63,819 nucleotides of DNA from positions 1 through 63,819 of IMG/VR virus record IMGVR_UViG_3300032050_000125. One strand, given 5' to 3'. Positions 1 to 10,047 of this stretch are shown in pieces. The position numbers were made by a program, and so were the translations under genes. Numbering within the stretch: position 1 is the first letter of the stretch; every line of letters begins with the position of its first letter. Under the pieces are notes generated by a model that was given only the letters and a program-made list of their open reading frames with translations, did not search any database and was not told where the DNA came from. Origin of the DNA: a virus.

Positions 1-735
1 CTTGCAAGCGATGTAACAGTTTCAAATAATTTAACAGTAGGCGGAAACCTTACTGTTAACGGAACACTCACTGCAATTAATTCAACAACAGTTACTGTTG
101 ACGATAAAAACATTGAGTTAGCCAGTACTGCTTCCCCATCGGACACAACAGCCGATGGGGCTGGCTTAACTGTCAAGGGTACAACTGACAAAACATTCAA
201 CTGGGTTAATGCAAGCGATGCATGGACATCATCAGAATATATGGACCTTGCATCTGGAAAAGCTTATATGGTCAATGGAGCAGTTGTATTATCAAATACA
301 ACATTAGGTTCATCAGTTGTTAACTCATCTCTTACATCTTTGGGGACAGTTACAACTGGCACTTGGAATGCAGGAACTATTGCAATAGCCTATGGTGGGA
401 CAGGCGCAACAACAGCATCTAACGCTAGAGTTAACCTAGGTCTTGAAATAGGCGTTGACGTTCAAGGATATGACCCAGAACTTGCAGCATTAGCTGGCCT
501 TACATCAGCTGCTGATAAACTCCCATACTTTACAGGAGCAAACACAGCATCACTTACCACACTTACAGCTTTTGGTAGATCATTGATAGATGATGTAGAT
601 GCGGCTGCTGGAAGAACTACCCTTGGTCTTGGAACAATAGCCACACAAAATGCAAATAGCGTGAGTATAAGCGGAGGATCTATCACTAACTTAACCACTT
701 TTGATGGTGTAACAATAGATGGTGGAACCTTCTAA
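1..735 (+). CDS. tail fibre / appendage protein, C-terminal part (5' truncated by window)
   Basis: The frame is open from base 1, so the start lies outside the window; 244 residues are visible. The first part is the module 'NLTVNGTLTAINSTTVTVDD...IELA', followed by an SSEYMDLASGK segment that recurs in the next gene. The second half has the phage-fibre signatures YGGTGATTASNARVNLGL and GYDPELAALAGL, then a DAAAGRTTLGLGT stretch typical of trimeric tail-fibre shafts. It ends at TAA 733-735, 19 bp before the next fibre gene. Role as an extended, beta-rich trimeric appendage is inferred from these motifs; the receptor is unknown. No CGG codon lies in frame. Confidence 0.8.
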   Translation, partial: LASDVTVSNNLTVGGNLTVNGTLTAINSTTVTVDDKNIELASTASPSDTTADGAGLTVKGTTDKTFNWVNASDAWTSSEYMDLASGKAYMVNGAVVLSNTTLGSSVVNSSLTSLGTVTTGTWNAGTIAIAYGGTGATTASNARVNLGLEIGVDVQGYDPELAALAGLTSAADKLPYFTGANTASLTTLTAFGRSLIDDVDAAAGRTTLGLGTIATQNANSVSISGGSITNLTTFDGVTIDGGTF

Positions 736-754
736 GTAAAAGAAAGGTTTTACA

Positions 755-3700
755 GTGGCATTACCTAGCATTACCGATGGCCAAATAGCACTAGACCCAG
801 TTAATAGAATATTTTACTATCTTGATAGTGATGGCAATCTAGTTAATTCATCATTGAATTTATTACAAGAATCTAATTTAATCACAACTGATGATAATTT
901 TACAGTTCTTGGCAATACAACAACTATTGAATCTACAGTAACAACTATAAAAGATCCAATAATAACGTTGGGTGGAAAAACCGCACCAACTCTTGATGAC
1001 AATAAAGATCGTGGTATTGAATTCCGTTGGCATAATGGAACATCTGCAAAAATAGGTTTTTTTGGATTTGATGATTCATCAGGAAAATTTACATTCATAC
1101 CAGATGCAACAAATACCTCTGAAGTATTTTCTGGAACGATTGGCGAACTAGCTGCAAAAATAGACTGGGATAATATTCTTAATAAACCAAGTATTGTTAA
1201 TACAATAGTTGGAACTATTAACGAAGTTGACGTCAGTGCTGCAAGCGGTAATATTGTCATAAGTCTTCCATCTACAGTAGCCATTAACATTAGTGGAACA
1301 GCTGCTGGTTGGACAACTCCAAGAAAAATAACTTTAGCTGGAGATCTTGAAGGAAATGTTATTATTGACGGTGGGTCAAACGTAACTCTAACAGCAAATG
1401 TGATTGCTAACTCTGTTCAACTTGGGACAGATACAGCAGGTGATTATGTCGCAAATTTAACATCCGGAACTGGCATAACAATAACTAATGGCACTGGTGA
1501 ACAATCTCAACCGACAATAGGCGTTACCCCAAACACTTATGACGCTTATGGAGCCGCAGCAGCAGCAGAATCAAATGCAGCAACAGACGCATCGACAAAA
1601 GCTGCTACAGCATACAGTAACGCAACAACCTACACCAATAACCAATTGTCTTTATTTGAAGTTGATGATTTAGCAGATGTTACAATAAATACATCTATAG
1701 CTAATAGCTACCTTAAATTTAATGGAACTGCATGGATCAATGACTTAGTTGATCTATCGACAGACACTACAGGAAACTATGTTCAATCTTTAGTTGCTGG
1801 AACAGGAATTACAATATCTAATAATTCTGGGGAAGGTTCAACGCCAACAATTACTGCCAATCTTTCTTTAGATAATTTAAATGATGTTGATGTATCCCTA
1901 GTTGGTAATGGACAATTATTAGCATTTGATGGCAATACAAATACATGGGTAGCCAAATCTGCATTAGATTTAACAATTCCAACTGGTGTTCAATATACAG
2001 AAGTAGTTGGAAATGGAACAGATGTTGAATTTACAGTAACACACGGCCTTACAACAGATGAACCATTTGTAGTTGTAATGAAAAAAAATACAAGCAATAA
2101 CTTTGAAGTCGTCAATGCTTTATGGGAAGTTTCTAGTAATACTCAGGTAAAAGTTTATTTTGAAACACCTCCTGCGGCGGGAGATGCAAAAGTATTAGTT
2201 TTTGGTGACGTCTCTACCGCCTCTATAGTTATATCGTCTCTTGACCAACTACCAGACGTAATAACGGGTAGTGCTTCGGCAGGAGATGTTTTATACAGAG
2301 ATGGTGGCTACTGGGTAGCTCATGCACTTTATCTCAATGATATGGCTGATGTTCAGGGAACTAACTCAGCTATAGCTAATCAATTCTTAAAATATAATGG
2401 TTCAGCTTGGGTTGGATCAACTATAAATGAAATCCAAAATATTTCAGACATAGCAGATGTAACTGTAACCTCACCAGCAAATGGTGAAATGCTAATGTAT
2501 AACGGTTCTGCTTGGGTAAATTCAACTCTTCCAACTAGTGAGCCAACCGGAATTGAAAATAAAGCTGATTCTACGATTAGTCTTTCTGGAAGAGTATTTA
2601 CAATTGCACCAGTATCTGGATCTTACACAGTTTGGTGCAAAGGTAAGAGATATGTTAAGACAACATCATCATCAGTAACGATAACTGACCAATCTGGTTT
2701 GCACTATATTTACTTCAGTAACACAGGTGCTTTAACAAGTAAGTTTAATACATTTTTTGATTTTGAAAACGAAGCACCAGTAGCTTATGTTTATTGGAAC
2801 AGCGGTGGAAACACCCACCACTTCTTTGCAGATGAGCGTCATGGAATAGTCCTTGATTGGGCTACGCATGAATATCTTCACAGAACACGTGGAGCTGCTA
2901 TTGCTAATGGTTTTGGTATTGCGGCCACAACTGGAGGAGATGGCACAAGTAATACCCATGCTCAAGTTTCATTAGCTGGTGGAACATTTTTTGATGAAGA
3001 TTTAGAAGTAGAAATTATAGATTCTGCTACTCCAGCATCAAATACTTGGCAACAAACACTTAGTCCAGTAGCTCAAATACCAATGTTTTACAGATCAGGT
3101 TCTGCTTGGGTAAAAGACGCAGCAACAGATTATCCACTTAAGCACAACGGTGGAAGAGCTATGTATAACCTTAACACTGCAGGAACTTGGTCTACACCAG
3201 AAATATCAAATAATAGATGGGGTATTTCTTGGATAGTTGCAACAAATAATTTAAATGAACCAATCATAGCAATTCTTGGTCAAGAAAATTACACTGCTAC
3301 AAATTTAGCAGAAGACGCTGTATGGGAAGATCTTGACTTAACAGGTTTTCCAATCTATGAGTTTAGACCTTTGCATAAAATTATTTATTACACATCAAAC
3401 ACTTATACCAACGATCCCCAGGCTGCTATAACATCAGTTTGGGATTTAAGAAGAGTATTATCAACTACAGGTGCCATACCTTCAACTCCAATATCTGACC
3501 ATGGTTCAATGACTGGGCTTGGAGATGATGACCATACACAGTATTTTAATTCTACAAGACACGACGCACACGATCACTCATCAGTATTAAATTCAGCTGT
3601 TCTTGCAGATCTTGGAGACGTTGCAAGTAATGCTCCAAGCACTGGGCAGTTCTTGAAGTGGAATGGTACAGCTTGGATTCCAGATTCTATACCAACAATT

Positions 3701-4480
3701 AATAATCTTGATGATGTTGGTGACGTTAGTGCAACAGGTGCAGCAACTGGAAGTATTTTAGTTTACAATGGTTCTGCTTGGGTAAGTACAATAGACCCTA
3801 CAGTTGGTGGCAATTTAACAGTTACTGGAAATCTTGTAGTAAATGGTAACACTGTAACAATAAATACAGAAACTATTACTGTTGAAGATAAAACAATTGA
3901 ATTAGGCACTGCTGTTAGCCCAAGTAATACAACTGCAGATGGAGCTGGAATAGTTGTTCCAGATGGATCAGCAAACAAATCTTTCACTTGGTCAAATACA
4001 ACTTCTGCATGGTCATCTTCTGAAAGTTTGAACCTTGCTAGCGGAAAAGTAATTAAAATTGCTGGTACACAAGTGCTTTCTGCAACAAATTATACTGGAG
4101 AAGCAGCTACAGTAGCAGCAAACTCCGTAACCGCAACAATCCTACAAGAAGGTGTTCCAAGAGCTGGTTTTAGATCTCAAATAGCAACTGTAAACACGAG
4201 TCCATATGTGCTACAATTGTCAGATCTAGCTAAGTTAATTAAAGTAGATTCTAGCACTGGAACAACTTTGACAGTGCCTACCGAAGCTAACGTAGCTTTT
4301 ACAACTGGAGATAGAATTGACGTTACAAGATATGGAACAGGAACAGTGACCTTTGCATCTCAGGCTGGGGTTAGTTTGCGTTCAACTCCAGGACTAAATT
4401 TAAGAGCACAATATTCAACCGCAACACTAACAAAGATAGGGACTAACGAGTGGTTAATAACTGGTGATTTGGCGGCATAA
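755..4480 (+). CDS. large tail fibre / appendage protein (1241 aa)
   Basis: GTG start at 755 with AGAAAGG at 741-747. The protein is a string of modules. Repeats of the form 'L.D.DV...G..L.YNGSAWVN' occur many times, as do NLTVTGNL...TVEDKTIELG units. One copy of a 'GNGTDVEFTVTHGL' module lies at about residues 410-500, and a distinct domain at about 600-910 carries a DERHGIVLDWATHEYLHRT segment. The C-terminus ('GDLAA') matches that of the fibre at 11928, including the tract PGLNLRAQYSTATL. It is a structural fibre by composition and repeats; the receptor specificity cannot be read. It is followed after 1 bp by a small FPPY-repeat gene, the same pairing as at 11928/13858. No in-frame CGG among its codons. 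Confidence 0.85.
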   Translation: MALPSITDGQIALDPVNRIFYYLDSDGNLVNSSLNLLQESNLITTDDNFTVLGNTTTIESTVTTIKDPIITLGGKTAPTLDDNKDRGIEFRWHNGTSAKIGFFGFDDSSGKFTFIPDATNTSEVFSGTIGELAAKIDWDNILNKPSIVNTIVGTINEVDVSAASGNIVISLPSTVAINISGTAAGWTTPRKITLAGDLEGNVIIDGGSNVTLTANVIANSVQLGTDTAGDYVANLTSGTGITITNGTGEQSQPTIGVTPNTYDAYGAAAAAESNAATDASTKAATAYSNATTYTNNQLSLFEVDDLADVTINTSIANSYLKFNGTAWINDLVDLSTDTTGNYVQSLVAGTGITISNNSGEGSTPTITANLSLDNLNDVDVSLVGNGQLLAFDGNTNTWVAKSALDLTIPTGVQYTEVVGNGTDVEFTVTHGLTTDEPFVVVMKKNTSNNFEVVNALWEVSSNTQVKVYFETPPAAGDAKVLVFGDVSTASIVISSLDQLPDVITGSASAGDVLYRDGGYWVAHALYLNDMADVQGTNSAIANQFLKYNGSAWVGSTINEIQNISDIADVTVTSPANGEMLMYNGSAWVNSTLPTSEPTGIENKADSTISLSGRVFTIAPVSGSYTVWCKGKRYVKTTSSSVTITDQSGLHYIYFSNTGALTSKFNTFFDFENEAPVAYVYWNSGGNTHHFFADERHGIVLDWATHEYLHRTRGAAIANGFGIAATTGGDGTSNTHAQVSLAGGTFFDEDLEVEIIDSATPASNTWQQTLSPVAQIPMFYRSGSAWVKDAATDYPLKHNGGRAMYNLNTAGTWSTPEISNNRWGISWIVATNNLNEPIIAILGQENYTATNLAEDAVWEDLDLTGFPIYEFRPLHKIIYYTSNTYTNDPQAAITSVWDLRRVLSTTGAIPSTPISDHGSMTGLGDDDHTQYFNSTRHDAHDHSSVLNSAVLADLGDVASNAPSTGQFLKWNGTAWIPDSIPTINNLDDVGDVSATGAATGSILVYNGSAWVSTIDPTVGGNLTVTGNLVVNGNTVTINTETITVEDKTIELGTAVSPSNTTADGAGIVVPDGSANKSFTWSNTTSAWSSSESLNLASGKVIKIAGTQVLSATNYTGEAATVAANSVTATILQEGVPRAGFRSQIATVNTSPYVLQLSDLAKLIKVDSSTGTTLTVPTEANVAFTTGDRIDVTRYGTGTVTFASQAGVSLRSTPGLNLRAQYSTATLTKIGTNEWLITGDLAA

Positions 4481-4481
4481 A

Positions 4482-4987
4482 ATGACAATTCAAAGACGGA
4501 ACTTCATCTGGTTCAGCTAAAAAAGCTAAGCCTACAATAGCTGCACGGAACGGCTTCCAGTACTGCTAATACAACAATAACAAGTGCAGGATTTGTCGTT
4601 GGAACAGTAACTAGTGAATCTACAACAGATTCAGCACAATTAAATACAGTTAAAACAGCCTTAACAGACACAAGTGTTGCTCCCCTTGGAACAAGCATAC
4701 CGTACACACAACACGCACCATTTTTTCCTCCATATTTTCCTCCGTATTTCCCACCTTACTTCCCTCCTTATTTTCCTCCTTATTTCCCACCAGACTTTAC
4801 TGTCTATTGTTCAAGCTGTGTGGCAAGTAGCACTGGCGCTGCTGCAGCTGCAGAGTGTGCTGCAGCTGCAGGAGGAAGTGGCGGCTGCTTTGGTTGGTAT
4901 CAATTCTATACTTGTGCACCAGCGGGCTGCACTGGTTGCAACTGTCCACCGGTGCTGCTATACTGTACTGGACCAGCCTGTCCATAA
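4482..4987 (+). CDS. FPPY-repeat, Cys-rich small virion protein (167 aa, needs two +1 shifts)
   Basis: ATG at 4482 just after the fibre stop. The zero frame reads MTIQR then CGGA (4497-4500); after +1 it reads TSSGSAKKAKPTIAA to a second CGGA (4546-4549); after another +1 it runs to TAA 4985-4987. The central part shares TASSTANTTITSAGF with its paralogue at 13858. It is followed by five FPPY units plus FPPD (about residues 80-105), then a Cys-, Gly- and Ala-rich tail with CAPAGCTGCNC. The +1 frame has stops just before each site (TGA 4483, TAG 4538), so the shifts are confined to 4486-4517 and 4541-4566. Location after a fibre suggests a fibre-tip or decoration protein (inference). Without +1 decoding only a 12-codon peptide would be made. 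Confidence 0.8.
4497..4500 (+). other. in-frame CGGA, +1 frame-change site 1
   Basis: Context AGA-CGGA-ACT. The zero frame terminates at TAA 4518; the +1 frame has TGA at 4483. In the paralogous protein at 13858 the aligned region reads EPGKG, so a glycine fits here. Confidence 0.8.
4546..4549 (+). other. in-frame CGGA, +1 frame-change site 2
   Basis: Context GCA-CGGA-ACG. The zero frame ends at TAA 4567; the new frame has TAG at 4538-4540, eight bases upstream. The site is at the same protein position as the one at 13930 in the paralogue (KPT[IV]AA-X-TA). Confidence 0.85.
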
Positions 4988-5008
4988 TTTAATTATAATA
5001 GGAGTATT

Positions 5009-5242
5009 ATGAGCAACACACCAGCACCACCACCAAATCCATTTGAATCACCAGATGAGTATGAATTTTTTGTTTTTGTTGTTGATGGAGAGGTGGCATT
5101 AAAGATACCAGTTCATAGTCAGGTTGAGCAAATGATAGCTGCACTATCATCAGATCCTAAAGTAGTAAAGCTATCTACAAATGATAAACTCTTAGTAAGA
5201 GAGGGTTGGACATATGACGGAGCGGAATTTATCCAACCATAG
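5009..5242 (+). CDS. hypothetical protein (77 aa)
   Basis: ATG 5009 with GGAG at 5001-5004. It is acidic with a proline-rich N-terminus (SNTPAPPPNPFESPDEYEF), then a short alpha/beta-like core (FVFVVDGEVALKIP). No family is recognised. It lies between the FPPY-repeat protein and a small zinc-ribbon protein and is probably cotranscribed with them. It could be a small chaperone or virion protein; the sequence does not decide. Confidence 0.65.
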   Translation: MSNTPAPPPNPFESPDEYEFFVFVVDGEVALKIPVHSQVEQMIAALSSDPKVVKLSTNDKLLVREGWTYDGAEFIQP

Positions 5243-5246
5243 TTTT

Positions 5247-5477
5247 ATGACAAACGCTTGGCAAGAATATAAGAAAAAATTAGGATCTACACGCCCGTGG
5301 GATGTTTTCAATCCTTCTGCAGAAACTACAACAGAAGAAGACGCATCAAAAAGATATGCAGTTTGCCTTGAATGCCCAAGACTAATTCCTGTTACCAAAC
5401 AGTGCAAAGAGTGTGGATGCGTAATGCCACTAAAGGTTAAATTAAAAAACGCAGAGTGTCCACTTAAAAAGTGGTAA
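5247..5477 (+). CDS. small Cys-rich zinc-ribbon-like protein (DUF6171-like, 76 aa)
   Basis: Six cysteines (C40, C43, C53, C56, C58, C71) are spaced CLEC...CKECGC...CPLKKW, the pattern of DUF6171-type phage proteins that probably bind zinc. I start at ATG 5247, which overlaps nothing and avoids an in-frame CGG at 5223 that would occur if ATG 5214 were used; there is no clear Shine-Dalgarno at 5247. Function is unknown. Such proteins are common next to phage structural genes. Confidence 0.65.
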   Translation: MTNAWQEYKKKLGSTRPWDVFNPSAETTTEEDASKRYAVCLECPRLIPVTKQCKECGCVMPLKVKLKNAECPLKKW

Positions 5478-5483
5478 TATTTT

Positions 5484-6485
5484 GTGGCTTCCATTTTTGT
5501 ACAAATTCCCGCATATCATGATCTTGAATTAGAAAGAACACTTAATAGTGTTTTTTCCAATTGTTCAGGTAATAATATACTAAATGTAGGTATACATTTT
5601 AATTATTATGAAAATTTACCATATCAAATAGAAAAAACCCTGCAGAATAAACATAAAAACGGACAGGTAAAAAGTTTAGTTAGCAAAGCTCCCATCAACC
5701 TAGGAATGCAAAAAGCCCGTTATTTGGCCAATTCTTTTTATGATGGTGAAGATTTTTATTTTCAAACAGACTCCCATATGTTATTTAGAAAAAATTGGGA
5801 TTCTATTTTAATAGATGATTATAATCATTTAACTTCTCTATATAAATCTAAACTTGCAATAAGTTCTTATTGTCATGGATATTCTAATGATCCAAAAAAA
5901 GAATATAGCTGGAAAAATCAATTAATAGAAAGTTATACTAAACCAAATTTAAATGAAATTAATTCAATTGGAAATAAAATAGGTTTTATATTTAAAATAA
6001 AAAAAAATAAATGTAATTTTAATAATTTAACAGACAATCCGCACAACTGTGTATCTGGACATTTTATTTTCTCAACTGGAGATATGTACAAGCTATATAA
6101 GGAAATGCCAAACCTAAGTGCAGGAGAAGAAGCTTTGATGTCCATGAGATTGATCTCAAGTGGTTTTAATGTAGTCACACAATTAACAGAGACCGCAAAA
6201 CACTTGCTTCCACACCCATACATTGAATCAGAAGACGGTAAAAATTCTTTAAAAAGTAAAGAATATGAAACAATGATTTTAGAACACCCAAGAAGAATTT
6301 CTCGCATAGATTTTGCAGAACTAGACGTAAATGCCTTTGACTGGGATGAAGTAGCAAATGAGCTTTTGGGCTTATCTCAATCCCGCAATATCCTCTTCAA
6401 TAGCATGACCTTAACTGATTATCTTGAAATATGTTCATTAGAATTTGAAAAAATAAGCGGTTTTAAGATACAATTGGGTTTATAG
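5484..6485 (+). CDS. glycosyltransferase-like protein (GlcNAc-transferase PF11397-like, 333 aa)
   Basis: GTG start at 5484. The N-terminus SIFVQIPAYHDLELERTLNSV matches the opening of GT-A glycosyltransferases of the GlcNAc-transferase type. The motif FYFQTDSHMLFRKNWD (about residues 90-105) corresponds to the acidic D.H metal/nucleotide-binding strand of that family, and SAGEEALMSMRL (about 212-223) resembles its later conserved acidic helix. It would transfer a sugar to a phage or host acceptor. The location between fibre genes suggests fibre or surface glycosylation (inference). Its AT content is higher than that of the fibres. Confidence 0.7.
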   Translation: MASIFVQIPAYHDLELERTLNSVFSNCSGNNILNVGIHFNYYENLPYQIEKTLQNKHKNGQVKSLVSKAPINLGMQKARYLANSFYDGEDFYFQTDSHMLFRKNWDSILIDDYNHLTSLYKSKLAISSYCHGYSNDPKKEYSWKNQLIESYTKPNLNEINSIGNKIGFIFKIKKNKCNFNNLTDNPHNCVSGHFIFSTGDMYKLYKEMPNLSAGEEALMSMRLISSGFNVVTQLTETAKHLLPHPYIESEDGKNSLKSKEYETMILEHPRRISRIDFAELDVNAFDWDEVANELLGLSQSRNILFNSMTLTDYLEICSLEFEKISGFKIQLGL

Positions 6486-6533
6486 TCAATTAAAAATTAA
6501 AAAGCAGAATGTGATTACAAAAATCAATTTTTA

Positions 6534-6543
6534 TATTACTATA
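6534..6543 (+). promoter_or_regulatory. TATTACTATA motif, candidate late promoter element
   Basis: Lies in the 99-bp gap before the fibre gene, 42 bp upstream of its ATG. Near-identical copies occur at 11883, 17750, 24838 and 28834, and a weaker one at 25164, always 30-48 bp before a gene that follows an intergenic gap. Confidence 0.5.
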
Positions 6544-6584
6544 AAAATGATTATAACAGCTTAATTCTTAAATAAGGAGCTACA

Positions 6585-9500
6585 ATGTCTTTTAGCGGTT
6601 CAATTTTTGCGGTCAATAATACACTTCTCCTCAAGAGATCAGATGAAGCAAACAACGCCCCAAGCTCTCTGCAATTAGGTGAACTTGCTATAAACGTAGC
6701 TGATGGAAAACTTTTTTATAAAAACAGCACTGCAAATGCAGTAATCCGGAATTAATTTAATTTCAAATGTTGTCGGCACCGCTAATCAAATTAGCGTAAC
6801 TGCTAACGCAACATCGGGTGTTTATACACTGGCTTTGCCAGCTACTGTAAACACAGGTAATTTAAATGCCAATACCCTGACCGTTAATGGTGTCGCAATA
6901 GATCCAGCTGGAGCAACATCGGATCAAGTGCTCAAATTTGATGGAACAAAATTTGTTCCAGCAGCTGATACCGCAGGCTTAGCTGGAACTGTATATACAA
7001 CAACAATTGGTGATGGCTCTGCAACAAATTATACAATTACACACTCTCTTGGAACTAGGGATGTTGTAGTTGTTGCGCGCAATGCTGCTAGCCCATATGA
7101 AGTTATTGATGTCCGTTGGGAAGCAACAACAACTGGAACAGTAAAATTAGATTTTTCTTCTGCTCCATCATCTAATTCAGTTAGAGTCGGTGTGTATGCA
7201 GCAGTAGCTGGATCAACGATTACAATAGGATCAATTGATGATCTTGGCGATGTGACTATTTCTAACGCTGCAAATGGCGATTTCCTTCGTTATAACGGTT
7301 CTGCTTGGATTAATGATCCAGTAAACCTTTCAACAGATACAGTTGGCGACTATGTATCAAATCTTTCAGCAGGCACTGGCATTACAATCACCAATGCTGG
7401 TGGTGAAGGATCTACTCCAACAATTGCTGTAACAGCAAATACCTATGATGCATATGGTGCAGCATCAAGTGCTCAAACAGCAGCACAAAATTATGCTGCC
7501 AACTTGGTTGCTAATGTTGCTACATCATTTGAAGTGGCGGGAGATAGTGGAACTAGCAAGACAATTACTTCTGGTTCAGATACACTTAGTATCTTGGGTG
7601 GAACTGGTCTTTCATCAGTAACCTCAAACACAGATACGGTAACAATCAATCTTGATAATACATCTGTATCCGCAGGGTCTTACGGCTCAATGAGCTCTGT
7701 TGCAACTTTTACGGTAGATGCACAGGGTAGATTGACACAAGCTACAAGCAATACCATAGGAATTACTGCAAACCAGGTTTCCGACTTTACTGCAAATGCA
7801 AGAGCAACAATTAGTGTTTCTGGTTCAGAACTTGCGTATAACTCTTCAACTGGTGTTATAAGTTTTGTTAGTTCTGGAGTAACTTCGCTTACTGGTACAG
7901 CTAATGAGGTTGAAGTATCTGCATCTAATGGATCAGTTACAGTTGGGCTGCCTTCAAATGTAACAATTGGTCAAGACCTTACTGTGACTGGAAACCTTAC
8001 TGTTCAAGGCAATACTACAACTCTTAACACCGAAACTTTAGCAGTTGAGGATAATAAGATTCTTCTCAACTCTAGCGTTACCGCATCACCATCTGCAGAC
8101 GCCGGAATTGAAGTTGAAAGAGGAACCTCTAATAATGTTGAAATTCGTTGGAATGAAACTTCAGATAAATGGCAATTCAGTAATGATGGAACTACCTATG
8201 TAAATATTGCTAGCAATACAGATGTTAGCAACTCCTATTCAAATGCTACAACATACACAGATAATGCAATTTCAAATGTAAACAACACAATTGCAAATAT
8301 TTCAACATCATTTGGTGTTGGTGGTGATAGTGGAAATATCCAGTCAATTACCTCAGGCTTAGATGTATTAACAATTGCTGGTGGCACTGGATTGAGTTCA
8401 GTTGCAAGTAATACAGATACAATAACCATTAATCTTGATAACACAACTGTGACTGCTGCTTCATATGGCAATGCAAATACAATACCAAGTTTCACAGTTG
8501 ACGCACAAGGTAGATTAACAGCAGCCAGTTCTAATGCCGTTAACATTCTTGCAAGTCAAGTTTCTGACTTCACATCAAATGCAAGAGCTGCTATCAGTGT
8601 ATCAGGAGATCTTGCGTACAACTCGAGCACTGGTGTTATAAGCTTTACAAATGACGCTGGAGACATTGAGTCTGTAACAGCTGGAACTGGCCTTAGTGGT
8701 GGCGGTTCATCTGGTGCAGTTACAATAGATTTGGCTAACACCGCAGTAACTGCTGGAAACTATGGTTCAGCAAACTCAATTGCATCATTCACAGTTGACG
8801 CTCAAGGTAGGCTAACTGCAGCATCAAATACAACTATCTCAATTAATGCTTCGCAGATTAGTGATCTTTCTTCCAATGCTGTAACATCGTTGGCTGGCAC
8901 AGCAAACGAAGTTGAAGTTTCAGCTTCTGCTGGTTCAATTACGATTGGCCTTCCTTCAAATGTAACAATTGGGCAGGACCTTACTGTTACTGGCAACCTT
9001 ACTGTTCAAGGCAATACAACAACCCTGAACACTGAGACTTTAACTGTTGAGGATAATATTATAGTCCTTAATTCTGGCGTGACCGCATCACCCAGCACTA
9101 ATGCTGGTATTCAAGTTGAACGCGGTACTTCAACAAATGTTGAAATTCGTTGGAACGAAACTTCAGATAAATGGGAATTCACCAATGATGGAACTAACTA
9201 CACAGAACTTGGTGATACTACAACAGCAATACTTAAGTCCGAGATAAATGCTAAGGGTGATTTAATCGTAGGAAGTTCTGACAATACGCCAGCGATACTT
9301 TCAGTTGGAACAAATGGTTCATTCTTGAAGGCTAATTCTTCAGCAACTTACGGAGTTGAGTGGGCTTCAATCCCAACAATCAATGCAATTGATGATATTG
9401 GCGATGTAACAATAGCATCTGCAGCTTCTGGTGATTTCCTTAAGTATAATGGATCAGCCTGGGTTAATGATGCAATTAATCTTGGAACAGACACTGTTGG

Positions 9501-9987
9501 AGATTATTTGGCTAATGTTACAGCTGGAACTGGCGTAACAATTGCTAATGCCGGTGGTGAGGGTTCAAATCCAACCTTCTCAATTGGTCAGAGCGTAGCT
9601 ACAAATGCAGCAGTAGAATTCAGTACAGTAGCTGCTGGTGCGTTCACTATTGATTCAACTGGAGAACTTAATACATCAACTCAGGCAGTGACTGTTAATA
9701 CAATAACAACAGTTGATAGCTTTAGTAAAACAGCTTACAGAACAGCCAAGTACTTGATTCAGGTTACTCAAGGCTCTAAGTATACAAGCTCAGAGGTCCT
9801 CCTTGCGCACGATGGAACAGACTCCTACATGTCAGAATATGCTGTAATTGAACTTGGTGCTTCCAGAATACCGTTGGCAGTTTCAACATCAATATCAGCT
9901 GGAAACGTTTTGTTAAGAGTGACAATTACAGACGCAGCTTCAACAAATGCCACTGTAAAAGTTGCAAGAACATTGATAGCAGTGTAA
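6585..9987 (+). CDS. tail fibre / appendage protein (1133 aa, needs one +1 shift)
   Basis: ATG 6585 with AAGGAG at 6574-6579. The N-terminal 54 codons (SGSIFAVNNTLLLKRSDEA, GELAINVADGKLFYKNS) form a typical fibre attachment segment. The frame then meets CGGA at 6747, and in the +1 frame the protein continues as INLISNVVGTANQISVT for 1078 codons. The body has one GDGSATNYTITHSLGTRDV module, repeated SYG..N.I.SFTVDAQGRLT units and two near-identical NLTVQGNTTTLNTETL modules. The +1-frame stop TAA 6742 and zero-frame stop TAA 6753 confine the shift to eight bases. Without it only a 56-residue peptide is made. The apparent start codon TTG at 6835 has no ribosome site. Confidence 0.85.
6747..6750 (+). 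other. in-frame CGGA, +1 frame-change site 3
   Basis: Context ATC-CGGA-ATT. New-frame stop at 6742-6744 and old-frame stop at 6753-6755, so the shift must occur within 6745-6752. This is one of the two tightest localisations in the window. Confidence 0.9.
7896..9201 (+). repeat. duplicated ~310-bp fibre module (7896-8211 and 8898-9201)
   Basis: Both copies encode GTANEVEVSAS..GS.T.GLPS followed by NVTIGQDLTVTGNLTVQG and VERGTS.NVEIRWNETSDKW, with high nucleotide similarity. It is an internal tandem-type expansion of the fibre shaft; shorter relatives occur in the fibres at 755 and 11928. Confidence 0.75.
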
Positions 9988-10047
9988 TATATTTAGTAAG
10001 TTTAAAACTTAATAATAAGTTTAAAACTAGAGGGACAGTGAACTTTA
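9988..10047 (+). repeat. direct repeat AAGTTTAAAACT in intergenic gap
   Basis: Two copies about 18 bp apart (near 9999 and 10018) before the gene at 10048. Could be a regulator site; no -10 or TATTACTATA motif is seen here. Confidence 0.4.

Noticed and set aside
4674-5012. A 112-codon + strand frame and a - strand frame across the FPPY region (also 14061-14246 -).
   Set aside because: They are other-frame readings of the proline-aromatic repeats; composition is low-complexity and there is no ribosome site.
5214-5246. Upstream start ATG 5214 for the zinc-ribbon gene, and similarly ATG 22195 and ATG 26060 for two other genes.
   Set aside because: Each would include an in-frame CGG, overlaps the preceding gene more, and lies outside the conserved part; the later ATGs are better.
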